Source: Bufo bufo
Taxonomy: Eukaryota; Chordata; Amphibia; Anura; Bufonidae
Reading direction: 5' to 3'
DNA length: 64,000 nucleotides
Assembly: GCF_905171765.1 (NCBI RefSeq)
Contig: NC_053390.1
Location: forward strand, 582,826,471 to 582,890,470
Notes under the pieces: model-generated
What the model saw: the letters and a program-made list of their open reading frames with translations, nothing else
Told to the model about the DNA's origin: nothing
Databases searched by the model: none
Shown: one piece after another, positions 1-11,729 of the stretch
How positions within the stretch are numbered: the stretch's first letter is position 1
How the letters are laid out: each line of letters opens with the position of its first letter
Made by a program: the position numbers and the translations under genes

Positions 1-1167
1 AAACCATATGGCACTCTTTCCCTTCGTATATCTGCCGAGTACCCAAACAGCAGTTTACAACCTCAAATGGTGTGTTTCCGTGTTCAGGAGAAAATGCTTA
101 ACAAAATTTAGGGTGCTTTTTTCTCTTGTTACCCCTTGTGAAAATGAAAAAATGAGGAGGCTTATGCAACATTTTATTTTTAGAAAATCAATTTTTCATT
201 TTCATAGCCAAGTGTTTCTAAATCCATGAAACACCTGTGGGGTCAAAGCAGTCACTACCCCCTAAATAAATTCCTTGAGGGGTGTAGTTTCCAAAATGGG
301 ATCACTTATAAGGGGTTTCTAATGTAGGAGTACCTCAGGTTCTCTTCAAAAGTGACATGGCACCCAAAAACTATTTCAGTGAAATCTGCTCTCCAAAAAC
401 CATATGAAGCTCTTTCTCTTCTGAGCCTTGCAGTGTGCCCATATAGCAGTAGGGGTGTTTCTGTAAACTGCAGAATCAGGATAATACATGTAGAAGTTTG
501 TTTTGCTGTTAACCCTTGCTGCTTTACCGGAAAAAAAAAACAGCAAAAAATAATAATAATAATATAATAATAATTTTGCAATTTCACCTCCATTTTCATG
601 TAATTCTTGTGGAACACTTAAAGGGTTAACAAAGTTTGTAAAACCAGTTTTGAATAATTTGAAGGCAGTAGTAAAAGGAGGTCATTTATGGGTGGTTTCT
701 TCTATGTAAGCCCCACAAAGTGACTTCATAGCTGAATTGGCCCTTCAAAAAGTGGGTTTGGAAATTTTCTAAAAATAAAATAAAATTGCTTCTAAGCCTT
801 CTAAGGTCCTAAAAAAATAAAATGACATTTACAAAATGATGCCAACATAAAGTAGACATTATGCTGAATGTTAAGTAATAACTGTATTTTATAAAATGTC
901 ACTATCCATCTTAAAAGCAGAGCAATTAAAACTTAGAAAATAGAAAAATGTTCTAAATTTTCCATAAATTTGGGATTTTTTTAAATAAAGGTATTGACTC
1001 AAATTTACCACTAACATGAAGTACAATGTGTCACAAGAAAACAATGTCAGAGTCACTTGAATAAAAGAAACATTCCAAAGTTATTACCACATAAAGTGAA
1101 ACATGTTAGATTTGTAAAATGTGGCTTGGCCCTTACAGTGAAAACTGGCTTGACCTTGAAAGGGTTA
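1..1167. mobile_element. piggyBac-type non-autonomous element, right part
   Basis: AT-rich sequence without a credible gene. It ends in a run CTTGAAAGGG followed by TTAA at 1164-1167, which fits the CCCTTT...-TTAA termini of piggyBac-type elements. Two stretches about 395 bp apart resemble each other (near 5-150 and 400-520, both beginning around CCATATG), so the interior is built from diverged repeats. The left end lies outside the window, so the partner TTAA cannot be checked. Small reading frames here are unsupported. Confidence 0.5.
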
Positions 1168-1692
1168 ATGTCTGTGGATAATTTTAACCAAATAGCATGC
1201 ATTATTCATAACTTAGGATAAATATGTATGTTTTATAAGGCATTACCTTCAGTATGCATCAGGATGTCGTCAGTTCAGTCCCTTTTGCGGTATTTTCTCC
1301 GGCCAAAATTCCAACACATGCCGGATCTGGCATATATTTCCATTGAATCTGGTACCAAGTGTTCTGGAAAAATTGAACCAGTTTCCCGGTCTGCCCATGC
1401 GCAGACCTTTAAAAAAAATAAAATAAAATAAACACCAGAGAGACGGATCTGGTATTTCAATGCATTTGTCAAACAGATCCGCATCCGGATCTGGAAGCAA
1501 ATGGTATCCGTTTTCACACAGATTTCGGGATCCGGCAGGCAGTTCCTGCAACGGAACTGCCTGCCGGATTCCTCTAACGCTAGTGTGAAAGTACTCTTAC
1601 ATTGTGTTTCACGCCGGATCCATCTTGATCAGTATCCTATCATGCGCACAAAAACGCTGCTTGCAGTGTTTTTCTGTCCGGCATACGAATGC
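1168..1692. repeat. Palindrome-rich MITE-like sequence, interrupted by hAT copy A
   Basis: Non-coding sequence rich in CCGGAT motifs in both orientations. It contains a near-perfect hairpin at 1530-1569. The flanking GGAACGGAATGCATTC-type sequence resumes after hAT copy A at 9556, so the hAT element landed inside this repeat. Family unknown; the termini were not resolved. Confidence 0.4.
1530..1569. repeat. Perfect 17-bp inverted repeat, 6-base loop
   Basis: Arms ATCCGGCAGGCAGTTCC (1530-1546) and its exact reverse complement (1553-1569) around the loop TGCAAC. A stable hairpin or cruciform is expected. It sits inside the MITE-like repeat and has no neighbouring gene. Confidence 0.85.
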
Positions 1693-1989
1693 AACCAAAC
1701 TAGAGTTGAGCGAACACCTGGATGTTCGGGTTCGAGAAGTTCGGCCGAACTTCCCGGAAATGTTCGGGTTCGGGATCCGAACCCGAACCGAACTTCGTCC
1801 CGAACCCGAACCCTATTGAAGTCAATGGGGACCCGAACTTTTGGGCACTAAAAAGGCTGTAAAACAGCTCAGGAAAGAGCTAGAGGGCTGCAAAAGGCAG
1901 CAACATGTAGGTAAATCCCCTGCAAACAAATGTGGATAGGGAAATGAATTAAAATAAAAATAAAAAAAATAAAAAGGACCCAATATCAA

Positions 1990-3020
1990 TTGGACAGAGG
2001 TCCCATAGCAGAGAATCTGGCTTCACGTCAGCAGAGAATCAGTCTCTTCATGCCATAGCAAAGAATCTGGCTTCATGTCAGCAGAGAATCAGTCTCTTCA
2101 TGCCATAGCAGAGAATCTGGCTTCATGTCACCAACCACTGGAAGAGGCCACTGTCACGTATTTAGGCACCAGCACCCAGACAGAGGAGAGCGGTCCCGTA
2201 ACAGAGAATCTGGCCTTATGTCAGCGCAGAATCAGTCTTCATGTCATAGCAGAGAATCAGGCTTCACGTCACCCACCACTGGAACAGGCCACTGTCACAT
2301 ATTTAGGCCCAGGCACCCAGGCAGAGGAGAGCGGTCCCGTAACAGAGAATCTGGCCTTATGTCAGCGCAGAATCAGTCTTCATGTCATAGCAGAGAATCA
2401 GGCTTCACGTCACCCACCACTGGAACAGGCCACTGTCACACATTTAGGCCCAGGCACCCAGGCAGAGGAGAGAGGTCCCGTAACAGAGAATCTGGCCTTA
2501 TGTCAGCGCAGAATCTGTCTTCATGTCATAGCAGAGAATCAGGCTTCACGTCACCCACCACTGGAACAGGCCACTGTCACATATTTAGGCCCAGGCACCC
2601 AGGCAGAGGAGAGAGGTCCCGTAACAGAGAATCTGGCCTTATGTCAGCGCAGAATCTGTCTTCATGTCATAGCAGAGAATCAGGCTTCACGTCACCCACC
2701 ACTGGAACAGGCCACTGTCACACATTTAGGCCCAGGCAGAGGAGAGAGGTCCCGTAACAGAGAATCTGGCCTTATGTCAGCGCAGAATCTGTCTTCATGT
2801 CATAGCAGAGAATCAGGCTTCACGTCACCCACCACTGGAACAGGCCACTGTCACACATTTAGGCCCAGGCAGAGGAGAGAGGTCGCGTAACAGAGAATCT
2901 GGCTTCATGTCAGCACAGAATCTGTCTTCATGTCATAGCAGAGAATCAGGCTTCACGTCACCCACCACTGGAACAGGCCACTGTCACACATTTAGGCCCC
3001 GGCACCCAGACAGAGGAGAG
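1990..3020. repeat. Tandem array, 141/133-bp unit, inside hAT copy A
   Basis: The landmark ACAGAGAATC recurs at 2201, 2342, 2483, 2624, 2757 and 2890, giving periods of 141, 141, 141, 133 and 133 bp. Later units lost 8 bp (CACCCAGG). Because 141 is a multiple of three, long frames stay open on the plus strand, but their products are just the repeat translated and I do not call a gene. hAT copy B carries the matching array at 26.75-27.3 kb. Confidence 0.9.
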
Positions 3021-3137
3021 GTTCATTCAACTTTGGGTTGCCCCGCAATATAATGGTAAAATGAAATTAAAAATAGGATTGAATGAGGAAGTGCCCTGGA
3101 GTAGAATAATATATTGTTAAGGGGAGGTAGTTAATAT

Positions 3138-6100
3138 CTAATCTGCACAAGGGATGGACAGGTCCTGTGGGATCCATGCCTGGTTCATTTTTATGAACGT
3201 CAGCTTTTCCACATTGGCTGTAGACAGGCGGCTGCGTTTGTCTGTAATGACGCCCCCTGCCGTGCTGAATACACGTTCAGACAAAACGCTGGCCGCCGGG
3301 CAGGCCAGCACCTCCAAGGCATAAAAGGCTAGCTCTGGCCACGTGGACAATTTGGAGACCCAGAAGTTGAATGGGGCCGAACCATCAGTCAGTACGTGGA
3401 GGGGTGTGCACAGGTACTGTTCCACCATGTTAGTGAAATGTTGCCTCCTGCTAACACGTTCCGTATCAGGTGGTGGTGCAGTTAGTTGGGGCGTGGTGAC
3501 AAAACATTTCCACATCTCTGCCATGCTAACCCTGCCCTCAGAGGAGCTGGCCGTGACACAGCTGCGTTGGCGACCTCTTGCTCCTCCTCTGCCTTCGCCT
3601 TGGGCTTCCACTGGTTCCCCTGTGACATTTGGGAATGCTCTCGGTAGCGCGTCTACCAACGTGCGCTTGTACTCGCGCATCTTCCTATCACGCTCCAGTG
3701 TAGGAAGTAAGGTGGGCACATTGTCTTTGTACCGGGGATCCAGCAGGGTGGCAACCCAGTAGTCCGCACACGTTAAAATGTGGGCAACTCTGCTGTCGTT
3801 GCGCAGGCACTGCAGCATGTAGTCGCTCATGTGTGCCAGGCTGCCCAGAGGTAAGGACAAGCTGTCCTCTGTGGGAGGCGTATCGTCATCGTCCTGTGTT
3901 TCCCCCCAGCCACGCACCAGTGATGGGCCCGAGCTGCTTTGGGTGCCACCCCGCTGTGAACATGCTTCATCCTCATCCTCCTCCACCTCCTCCTCATCCT
4001 CGTCCTCCTCGTCCTCCAGTAGTGGGCCCTGTCTAGCCACATTTGTACCTGGCCTCTGGTGTTGCAAAAAACCTCCCTCTGAGTCACTTCGAAGAGACTG
4101 GCCTGAAAGTGCTAAAAATGACTCCTCTTCCTCCTGGGCCACCTCCTCTTCCATCATCGCCCTAAGTGTTTTCTCAAGGAGACATAGAAGTGGTATTGTA
4201 ACGCTGATAACGGCGTCATCGCCACTGGCCATGTTGGTGGAGTACTCGAAAAACAACGCAACAGGGCACACAGGTCTCGCATGGAGGCCCAGTCATTGGT
4301 GTTGAAGTGTGTCTGATCCGCAGTGCGACTGACCCGTGCGTGCTGCAGCTGAAACTCCACTCTGGCCTGCTGCTGCTCGCACAGTCTGTCTAGCATATGC
4401 AAGGTGGAGTTCCACCTGGTGGGTAAGTCGCATATGAGGCGGTGAGCGGGAAGGCCGAAGTTACGCTGTAGCGCAGACAGGCGAGCAGCGGCAGGGTGTG
4501 AACGCCGGAAGCGCGAACAGACGGCCCGCACTTTATGCAGCAGCTCTGACATGTCGGGGTAGTTGCGAATGAACTTCTGCACCACCAAATTCAGCACATG
4601 CGCCAGGCAAGGGATGTGCGTCAAACCGGCTAGTCCCAGAGCTGCAACGAGATTTAGCCCATTATCGCACACCACCAGGCCGGGCTTGAGGCTCACTGGC
4701 AGCAACCACTCGTCGGTCTGTTCTATACCCCGCCACAACTCCTTTGCGGTGTGGGGCCTGTCCCCCAAACATATGAGTTTCAGAATGGCCTGCTGACCTT
4801 TACCCCGGGCTGTGCTGAAGTTGGTGGTGAAGGTGTGTGGCTGACTGGATGAGCAGGTGGAAGAAGAGGAGGAGGAAGCTGAGTAGGAGGAGGAGGAGGA
4901 GACAGGAGGCAAAGAATGTTGCCCTGCGATCCTTGGCGGCGGAAGGACGTGCGCCAAACGGCTCTCCGCCTGGGGCCCAGCCGCCACTACATTTATCCAG
5001 TGTGCAATTAGGGAGATATAGCGTCCCTGGCCGTGCTTACTGGTCCACGTATCTGTGGTTAGGTGGACCTTGCCACAGATGGCGTTGCGCAGTGCACACT
5101 TGATTTTATCGGACACTTGGTTGTGCAGGGAAGGCACGGCTCTCTTGGAGAAGTAGTGGCGGCTGGGAACAACATACTGTGGGACAGCAAGTGACATGAG
5201 CTGTTTGAAGCTGTGTGTGTCCACCAGCCTAAATGACAGCATTTCATAGGCCAGTAGTTTAGAAATGCTGGCATTCAGGGCCAGGGATCGAGGGTGGCTA
5301 GGTGGGAATTTACGCTTTCTCTCAAATGTTTGTGAGATGGAGAGCTGAACGCTGCATTGTGACATGGTTGAGATGCTTGGTGACGAGGTGGTGGTGTTGG
5401 TGGTACATCCCATGTTTGCTGGGCGGCAGGTGCCAACGTTCCTCCAGAGGCGGAGGAAGAGGCCGAGGCGGCGGCAGCAGAAGAGGCCGAGGCGGCAGCA
5501 GCAGAAGAGGTAGCAGGAGGAGCCTGAGTGACTTCCTTGTTTTTAAGGTGTTTACTCCACTGCAGTTCATGCTTTGCATGCAGGTGCCTGGTCATGCAGG
5601 TTGTGCTAAGGTTCAGAACGTTAATGCCTCGCTTCAGGCTCTGATGGCACAGCGTGCAAACCTATCGGGTCTTGTCGTCAGCACATTGTTTGAAGAAGTG
5701 CCATGCCAGGGAACTCCTTGAAGCTGCCTTTGGGGTGCTCGGTCCCAGATGGCGGCGGTCAGTAGCAGGCGGAGTCTCTTGGCGGCGGGTGTTCTGATTT
5801 TGCCCACTGCTCCCTCTTTTGCTACGCTGTTGGCTCGGTCTCACCACTGCCTCTTCCTCCGAACTGTGAAAGTCAGTGGCACGACCTTCATTCCATGTGG
5901 GGTCTAGGACCTCATCGTCCCCTGCATCGTCTTCCACCCAGTCTTGATCCCTGACCTCCTGTTCAGTCTGCACACTGCAGAAAGACGCAGCAGTTGGCAC
6001 CTGTGTTTCGTCATCAGAGACGTGCTGAGGTAGTATTCCCATGTCCTCATCATCAGGAAAAATAAGTGGTTGTGCGTTAGTGCATTCTATCTCTTCAACC

Positions 6101-6555
6101 CCTGGGGAAGGGCTAGGTGGATGCCCTTGGGAAACCCTGGCAGCAGAGTCTTCAAACAGCATAAGAGACTGCTGCATAACTTGAGGCTCAGACAGTTTCC
6201 CTGATATGCATGGGGGTGATGTGACAGACCGATGGGCTTGGTTTGCATGCGCCATCTGTGCGCTTTCTGCAGAAGACTGGGTGGGAGATAATGTGAACGT
6301 GCTGGATCCACTGTCGGCCACCCAATTGACTAATGCCTGTACCTGCTCAGGCCTTACCATCCTTAGAACGGCATTGGGCCCCACCAAATATCGCTGTAAA
6401 TTCTGCTGGCTACTGGGACCTGAGGTAGTTGGTTCACTAGGACGTGTGGCTGTGGCAGAACGGCCACGTCCTCTCCCAGCACCAGAGGGTCCACTAACAC
6501 CACCACGACCATGTCCACGTCCGCGTCCGCGTCCCTTATTAGATGTTTTCCTCAT
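3138..6555 (-). pseudogene. hAT (ZBED-type) transposase, copy A, inactivated
   Basis: Transposase pseudogene read on the minus strand from ATG at 6553-6555. Order: a Gly/Arg-rich N-terminus (RGRGRGHGRGG), acidic/Ser-rich linker, BED zinc finger (WHFF, then CTLC and HLHAKH around 5.7-5.58 kb), RNase H-like catalytic core with TTDTWTSKHGQGRY and VCDNG...HIPCLAHVLNLVVQ, then the hATC dimerisation region (LACPAASVLSERVFSTAGG) ending at about 3.2 kb. Lesions seen: in-frame stop after KTR near 5662, a 1-nt loss near 5390 and a small frame-changing insertion near 4250. In an intact family member the product excises and inserts the element; here it cannot be made full length. Copy B has different lesions, so both descend from a functional parent. 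Confidence 0.93.
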
Positions 6556-7115
6556 TGTTCCCGTTCACCACAATTTTGAGAATGGCAAATTTGGGAATGC
6601 TTTTTCAACCCAGAACAAAAAGTCTGCTTTTACGGTCACTACAAATAACTTGACCAGCTAAAACACTGCAGATTTGGTTGAATAGAGATGTGAGACCTGT
6701 TTTTTTTTGCGCTGTGTGACAGGTATAGGTTTAATCACAGAATCACACTTCTATCAGCACGCTAGCGTGTGTCTTAGGTTTTTCTGAATGACACTATCAA
6801 TACCTTCAATGTAAGATTTTCTTTTTGGGATAGATTTCAAGTAGGCCTCAAATACCAGAAACTAGTTATTTTGAGAATGGCAAATTTGGGAATGCTTTTT
6901 TAACCCCAAAAAAAAAGTGTGCTTTTACGGTCAATACAAATAACTTGACCAGCTAAAACAGTACAGATTTGGTTGAATAGAAATGTCAGGTCTATTTTTT
7001 AGGCGCTGGGTGACAGGCTCAACTTGCCCCTGATGTAATATATGGCCAAAAAATAACCACACTGTTGATGGTTAAATGCACTTGGGTGACACAGGCTCAG
7101 CCTGCACCAGATGTA

Positions 7116-8673
7116 CAGTCGTGGCCAAAAGTTTTGAGTATTACATAAATATTGGAAATTGGAAAAGTTGCTGCTTAAGTTTTTATAATAGCAATTTGCA
7201 TATACTCCAGAATGTTATGAAGAGTGATCAGATGAATTGCATAGTCCTTCTTTGCCATGAAAATGAACTTAATCCCAAAAAAACCTTTCCACTGCATTTC
7301 ATTGCTGTCATTAAAGGACCTGCTGAGATCATTTCAGTAATCGTCTTGTTAACTCAGGTGAGAATGTTGACGAGCACAAGGCTGGAGATCATTATGTCAG
7401 GCTGATTGGGTTAAAATGGCAGACTTGACATGTTAAAAGGAGGGTGATGCTTGAAATCATTGTTCTTCCATTGTTAACCATGGTGACCTGCAAAGAACCG
7501 CGTGCAGCCATCATTGCGTTGCATAAAAATGGCTTCACAGGCAAGGATATTGTGGCTACTAAGATTGCACCTCAATCAACAATTTATAGGATCATCAAGA
7601 ACTTCAAGGAAAGAGGTTCAATTCTTGTTAAGAAGGCTTCAGGGCGTCCAAGAAAGTCCAGCAAGCGCCAGGATCGTCTCCTAAAGAGGATTCAGCTGAG
7701 GGATCGGAGTGCCACCAGTGCAGAGCTTGCTCAGGAATGGCAGCAGGCAGGTGTGAGCGCATCTGCACGCACAGTGAGGCGAAGACTTTTGGAGGATGGC
7801 CTGGTGTCAAGAAGGGCAGCAAAGAAGCCACTTCTCTCCAAAAAAAAACATCAGGGACAGATTGATCTTCTGCAGAAAGTATGGTGACTGGACTGCTGAG
7901 GACTCGGGCAAAGTCATATTCTCCGATGAAGCCTCTTTCCGATTGTTTGGGACATCTGGAAAAAGGCTTGTCCAGAGAAGAAAAGGTGAGTGCTACCATC
8001 AGTCCTGTGTCATGCCAACAGTAAAGCATCCTGAGACCATTAATGTGTAGGGTTGCTTCTCATCCAAGGGAGTGGGCTCACTCACAATTTTGCCCAAAAA
8101 CACAGCCATGAATAAAGAATGGTACCAAAACACCCTCCAACAGCAACTTCTTCCAACAATCCAACAACAGTTTGGTGAAGAACAATGCATTTTCCAGCAC
8201 GATGGAGCACCGTGCCATAAGGCAAAAGTGATAACTAAGTGGCTCGGGGACCAAAACGTTGACATTATGGGTCCATGGCCTGGAAACTCCCCAGATCTTA
8301 ATCCCATTGAGAACTTGTGGTCAATCCTTAAGAGGCGGGTGGACAAACAAAACCCCACAAATTCTGACAAACTCCAAGAAGTGATTATGAAAGAATGGGT
8401 TGCTATCAGTCAGGAATTGGCCCAGAAGTTGATTGAGAGCATGCTTAGTCGAATTGCAGAGGTCCTGAAAAAGAAGGGCCAACACTGCAAATACTGACTC
8501 TTTGCATAAATGTCATGTAATTGTCGATAAAAGCCTTTGAAACGTATGAAGTGCGTGTAATTATATTTCACTACATCACAGAAACAACTGAAACAAAGAT
8601 CTAAAAGCAGTTTAGCAGCAAACTTTGTGAAAACTAATATTTGTGTCATTCTCAAAACTTTTGGCCACGACTG
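7116..8673 (+). mobile_element. Tc1/mariner transposon nested in hAT copy A
   Basis: Perfect terminal inverted repeats begin CAGTCGTGGCCAAAAG and are mirrored at the right end, flanked by TA at 7114-7115 and 8674-8675. It is inserted inside a 78-bp tandem array, and the array sequence on both sides (GATG-TA-GTATATGG) confirms the target site. The length of 1558 bp fits a complete Tc1 element. It must be younger than hAT copy A. Confidence 0.96.
7480..8497 (+). pseudogene. Tc1-like transposase (DD34E), frameshift plus stop
   Basis: The start ATG at 7480 opens MVTCKEPRAAIIAL. Residues 1-110 form the paired-type helix-turn-helix DNA-binding region, with a GRPRK AT-hook-like motif. The catalytic part shows FSDEASF (first Asp), QHDGAPCH (second Asp) and NSPDLNPIENLW (Glu), a DD34E triad. 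The frame is lost near 7850 (within an A-run) and a stop TAG replaces the Trp of the NVWGCFS-type motif near 8048. The protein would cut and paste the element at TA sites; this copy is dead. Normal length is about 340 residues, matching the span. Confidence 0.95.
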
Positions 8674-9040
8674 TAGTATATGGCCAAAAAATAATCAGAC
8701 TGTTGATGGTTAAATGCACTTGGGTGACACAGGCTCAGCCTGCACCAGATGTAGTATATGGCCAAAAAATAATCAGACTGTTGATGGTTAAATGCACTTG
8801 GGTGACACAGGCTCAGCCTGCAGCTGATGTAGTATATGGCCAAAAAATAATCAGACTGTTGATGGTTAAATGCACTTGGGTGACACAGGCTCAGCCTGCA
8901 GCTGATGTAGTATATGGCCAAAAAATAACCAGACTGTTGATGGTTAAATGCACTTCGGTGACACAGGCTCAGCCTGCAGCTGATGTAGGATATAGCACAA
9001 AATAACCACACTATCGATGGTTAAATACACTTGGTGATAG
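8674..9040. repeat. 78-bp tandem array interrupted by Tc1
   Basis: GTATATGGCCAAAAAATA recurs at 8676, 8754, 8832 and 8910 (78-bp period), and a further unit lies at about 7030-7113 on the other side of the Tc1 insertion. Part of the subterminal region of hAT copy A. The repeat is open in several frames only because 78 is divisible by three. Confidence 0.9.
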
Positions 9041-9555
9041 CTCGTGCTGGCGCACCACAAGTCCCAAAATGGCCGCCGATCACCCCAGAAAAAAAGTGAT
9101 CTAAAAACGCTCTGGGCAGCCTCAAAAAAGTGAGCAAGTAGCAATAATAGCACTTCAATGATCCACAGCTGCAGATCGATCACAGAATGAAGTCTTTTGG
9201 AGGAGTTAATCTGCCTAATCTCGCCCTAACGTCGCAGCTGCAACCTCTCCCTATACTGATCATAGCAGAGTGACGTGCGGCGCTACGTGACTCCAGCTTA
9301 AATAGAGGCTGGGTCACATGGTGCACTGGTCAATCACAGCCATGCCAATAGTAGGCATGGCTGTGATGGCCCTTTGGGCCAAGTAGTATGACGCTTGTTG
9401 ATTGGCTGCTTTGCAGCCTTTCAAAAAGCGCCAAGAAAGCGCCGAACACCGAACCCGAACTTTTACAAAAATGTTCGGGTTCGTGTCACGGACACCCCAA
9501 AATTCGGTACGAACCCGAACTATACAGTTCGGGTTCGCTCATCCCTAAACCAAAC

Positions 9556-9647
9556 GGAACGGAATGCATTCTGGTGCTTTCTGTTTCATTCAGTTCAGTT
9601 TTGTTTCATTCAGTTCAGAGTACTAAAAAAGGTATTTGAGTTCTGCA
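9556..9647. repeat. Continuation of the MITE-like repeat right of hAT copy A
   Basis: GGAACGGAATGCATTC and TTTCATTCAGTTCAG repeats continue the sequence interrupted at 1692. No gene. Confidence 0.4.
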
Positions 9648-9882
9648 GCAGGACAATGATCTGAAGCACACCAGCAAGTCCACCTCTGAAAGGCTGAAAA
9701 AATAAAATAAAAATGAAGGTTATCGAGTAGCCTAGTCCGGACTGAGTCTGGATTGAGATGCAATGGCATGACCATAAACAGACCGTTCATGCTCAAAAAC
9801 CCTCCATTGTGGCTGAATTAAAACAATTCTGCAAAGAAGAGTGGGCTAAAATTCCTCCACAGAGATGAGAAAGACTCATTAC
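9648..9882 (+). pseudogene. Tc1-like transposase fragment, second lineage
   Basis: Degenerate plus-strand fragment. It reads as DNDLKHTSKSTSERLK, then a damaged stretch matching the usual SPDLNPIE region, then VAELKQFCKEEWAKIPP near 9805-9866, the C-terminal third of a fish/frog Tc1 transposase. It covers the second Asp and the Glu of the catalytic triad but has several stops and indels. It is a different lineage from the Tc1 at 7.1-8.7 kb (different wording around the motifs). It is cut off at the start of hAT element C. Confidence 0.75.
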
Positions 9883-10255
9883 TAGAGATGTCGCGAACAT
9901 AACATTTTCCGTTCGTGAACGGCAAACGCGAATTAACGCAAATGTTCGCGAACGGGCGAACCGCCATAGACTTCAATAGGCAGGCGAATTTTAAAACCCA
10001 CAGGGACTCTTTCTGGCCACAATAGTGATGGAAAAGTTGTTTCAAGGGGACTAACACCTGGACTGTGGCATGCCGGAGGGGGATCCATGGCAAAACTCCC
10101 ATGGAAAATTACATAGTTGAAGCAGAGTCGGGTTTTAATCCATAAAGGGCATAAATCACCTAACATTCCTAAATTGTTTGGAATAACGTGCTTTAAAACA
10201 TCCAGTGTGTGTATACGATCAGGTATGATGTTGTATCGATCAGGTAGTGTAAGGA

Positions 10256-10783
10256 TTACGCCCGCTTCACAGTGACAGACCAAACTCCCAGTTCAACGCA
10301 CCGCAAACAACCGCAAACAGTCCATTTGCACAACCGCAAACTCCCCATTTGCACAAGGCTGGATACCAAGCTAGCCATGTCCCGTTCCTTGTCCTCACTG
10401 ACGTCATTGAAGGTCTCTTCCTCCACCCAGCCACGTACAACACCAAGGGTCCCCGAAAGGTGACAACAACCCCCCTGGGACGCCTGCTGTGGTTGGTCTT
10501 CCACCTCCTCAAAGCCACCTTCCTCCTCTGACTCCTCTTCTTCAGACTCCTCTCTCTGCGTTGCCGCAGGTCCAGCAATTGACGATGACAAGGCTGCTTA
10601 ACGTGGTGATGGTGACCACAACTCTTCCTCTTCATGCTCATCTACGGCCTGATCCAGCACTCTTCGCAGGGCACGCTCCAGAAAAAACGCATATGGGATA
10701 AGGTCGATGATGTTGCCTTGGGTTTGACTGACCAGGTTTGTCACCTCCGCAAAAGGACGCATCAGCCTACAGCCATTGTGCAT
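10256..10783 (-). pseudogene. Extra hAT transposase fragment (middle part)
   Basis: Minus-strand reading gives CRLMRPFAEVTNLVSQTQG...FFLERALRRVLDQAVDEHEEEELWSPSP, the same segment seen at about 12.58-12.74 kb in the main transposase, followed by a frameshifted acidic stretch (EESEEEESEEEGGFEEVED). It lies downstream of the C-terminus of the main copy, so it is a duplicate or part of a second, broken element. Confidence 0.8.
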
Positions 10784-10839
10784 GATCGTTCAGTAACGCG
10801 GCTGTCCTCTTTTTTTTTAAATTAAAAAAATCTGTTCTT

Positions 10840-11640
10840 ACCAGTTTAATCTCTGTTTTGTGCCCTATCAGGGGCCGGTGTGGTGTATGGAATAGATTTT
10901 AGGAACCGGGAGATGGAAAAAGATGCTTGGTTGGTCCTCTTACTTCCAATTTGGGGCACTGCGTGTGCGCCGTGCAATGTACTGTGCCACCCGATATGAG
11001 TTGTATGTTAAGTAGTACTATTCTTATCAGTTTAATCCCTGTTACGTCCCCTATCAGGGGACGTGTATCGAATAGAGTTTAGACAACCGCAAAGAGTTGT
11101 CAATAGTTGATAGACTCCTGACATAAATTTTATTCCTCTATGCGTCAATCTTGGTGTAGTGATGACTGTGCTCGTGCGCACGTTTGGGAGATTGCAAGCG
11201 ATGGCGGTTTTTCAAAGCCCAGAAAACAATGATTCTGCTGTTTGGGACCATTGTTGGCCTAGTAGGCTTTAATGATCACCTTAGATGATCACAAAGAAAA
11301 TTAATGTTTTTTCTATTCAAAATTATCCATCCGATCGCTTTTGGTCTGTTCACAATGAAGCAACGACCTTATCATCTGGGGTGTTCCAACATTGCCATTG
11401 CCAACACACTTCATTGTGATACGCAAGCCCCTTCACCACAACAAGGTAACGATCACGAAGGGGAATTGACACAAGTATGTGCCTTTTTTTGTTTGTTTTG
11501 TTTTTGTAGCCACAGTGCAGCACCAGAGGCCAGAAAAATTAGGCATGTACACATTCCTGAAAAATTAGGCATTGTTGCAGCCTGTTTTTCAGGCAGAAAG
11601 TGCACTAAAACATTTGCGGCTTGAACCCTAGTTGGTGGCG
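10840..11640. other. hAT C non-coding interior
   Basis: Two diverged copies of a CAGTTTAAT...CCCTATCAGGGG segment (near 10840 and 11030) are visible. No gene is supported. Confidence 0.4.
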
Positions 11641-11729
11641 GAGAAGTCACGCAAGTCATCCGGCATGCAGAGATAAAATACAGCAGCGTGTGGACCATTT
11701 TTAGCCCAAGGCATCTCATCAGGCCTTTT

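Larger units (their letters stand above)
1701..9547 (-). mobile_element. hAT DNA transposon, copy A (with nested Tc1)
   Basis: The element begins TAGAGTTGAGCGAAC and ends GTTCGCTCATCCCTA, inverted relatives of each other. It is flanked by a perfect 8-bp duplication AACCAAAC at 1693-1700 and 9548-9555, the length typical of hAT elements. The subterminal parts are full of TTCGGG/CCCGAA motifs. Inside, reading on the minus strand, are a 78-bp tandem array, a nested Tc1 element, a dead ZBED-type transposase (3138-6555) and a 141-bp tandem array. Copy B at 21.1-27.4 kb is the same family in opposite orientation. Confidence 0.93.

Noticed and set aside
2075..2890. Open frames of 271 and 210 codons in the array
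   Set aside because: They are the 141-bp tandem unit translated in two frames; no start context, domain or codon signal.
3829..4305. Ser-rich plus-strand frame
   Set aside because: Antisense shadow of the acidic linker of the hAT transposase (GAG/GAA codons read as Ser).
5275..5595. Separate short genes in the BED-to-core linker of hAT A
   Set aside because: Same frame as the transposase N-terminus; fragments created by a stop and a frameshift.
8643..9011. Opposed ~120-codon frames on both strands
   Set aside because: Open only because the 78-bp repeat is a multiple of three.
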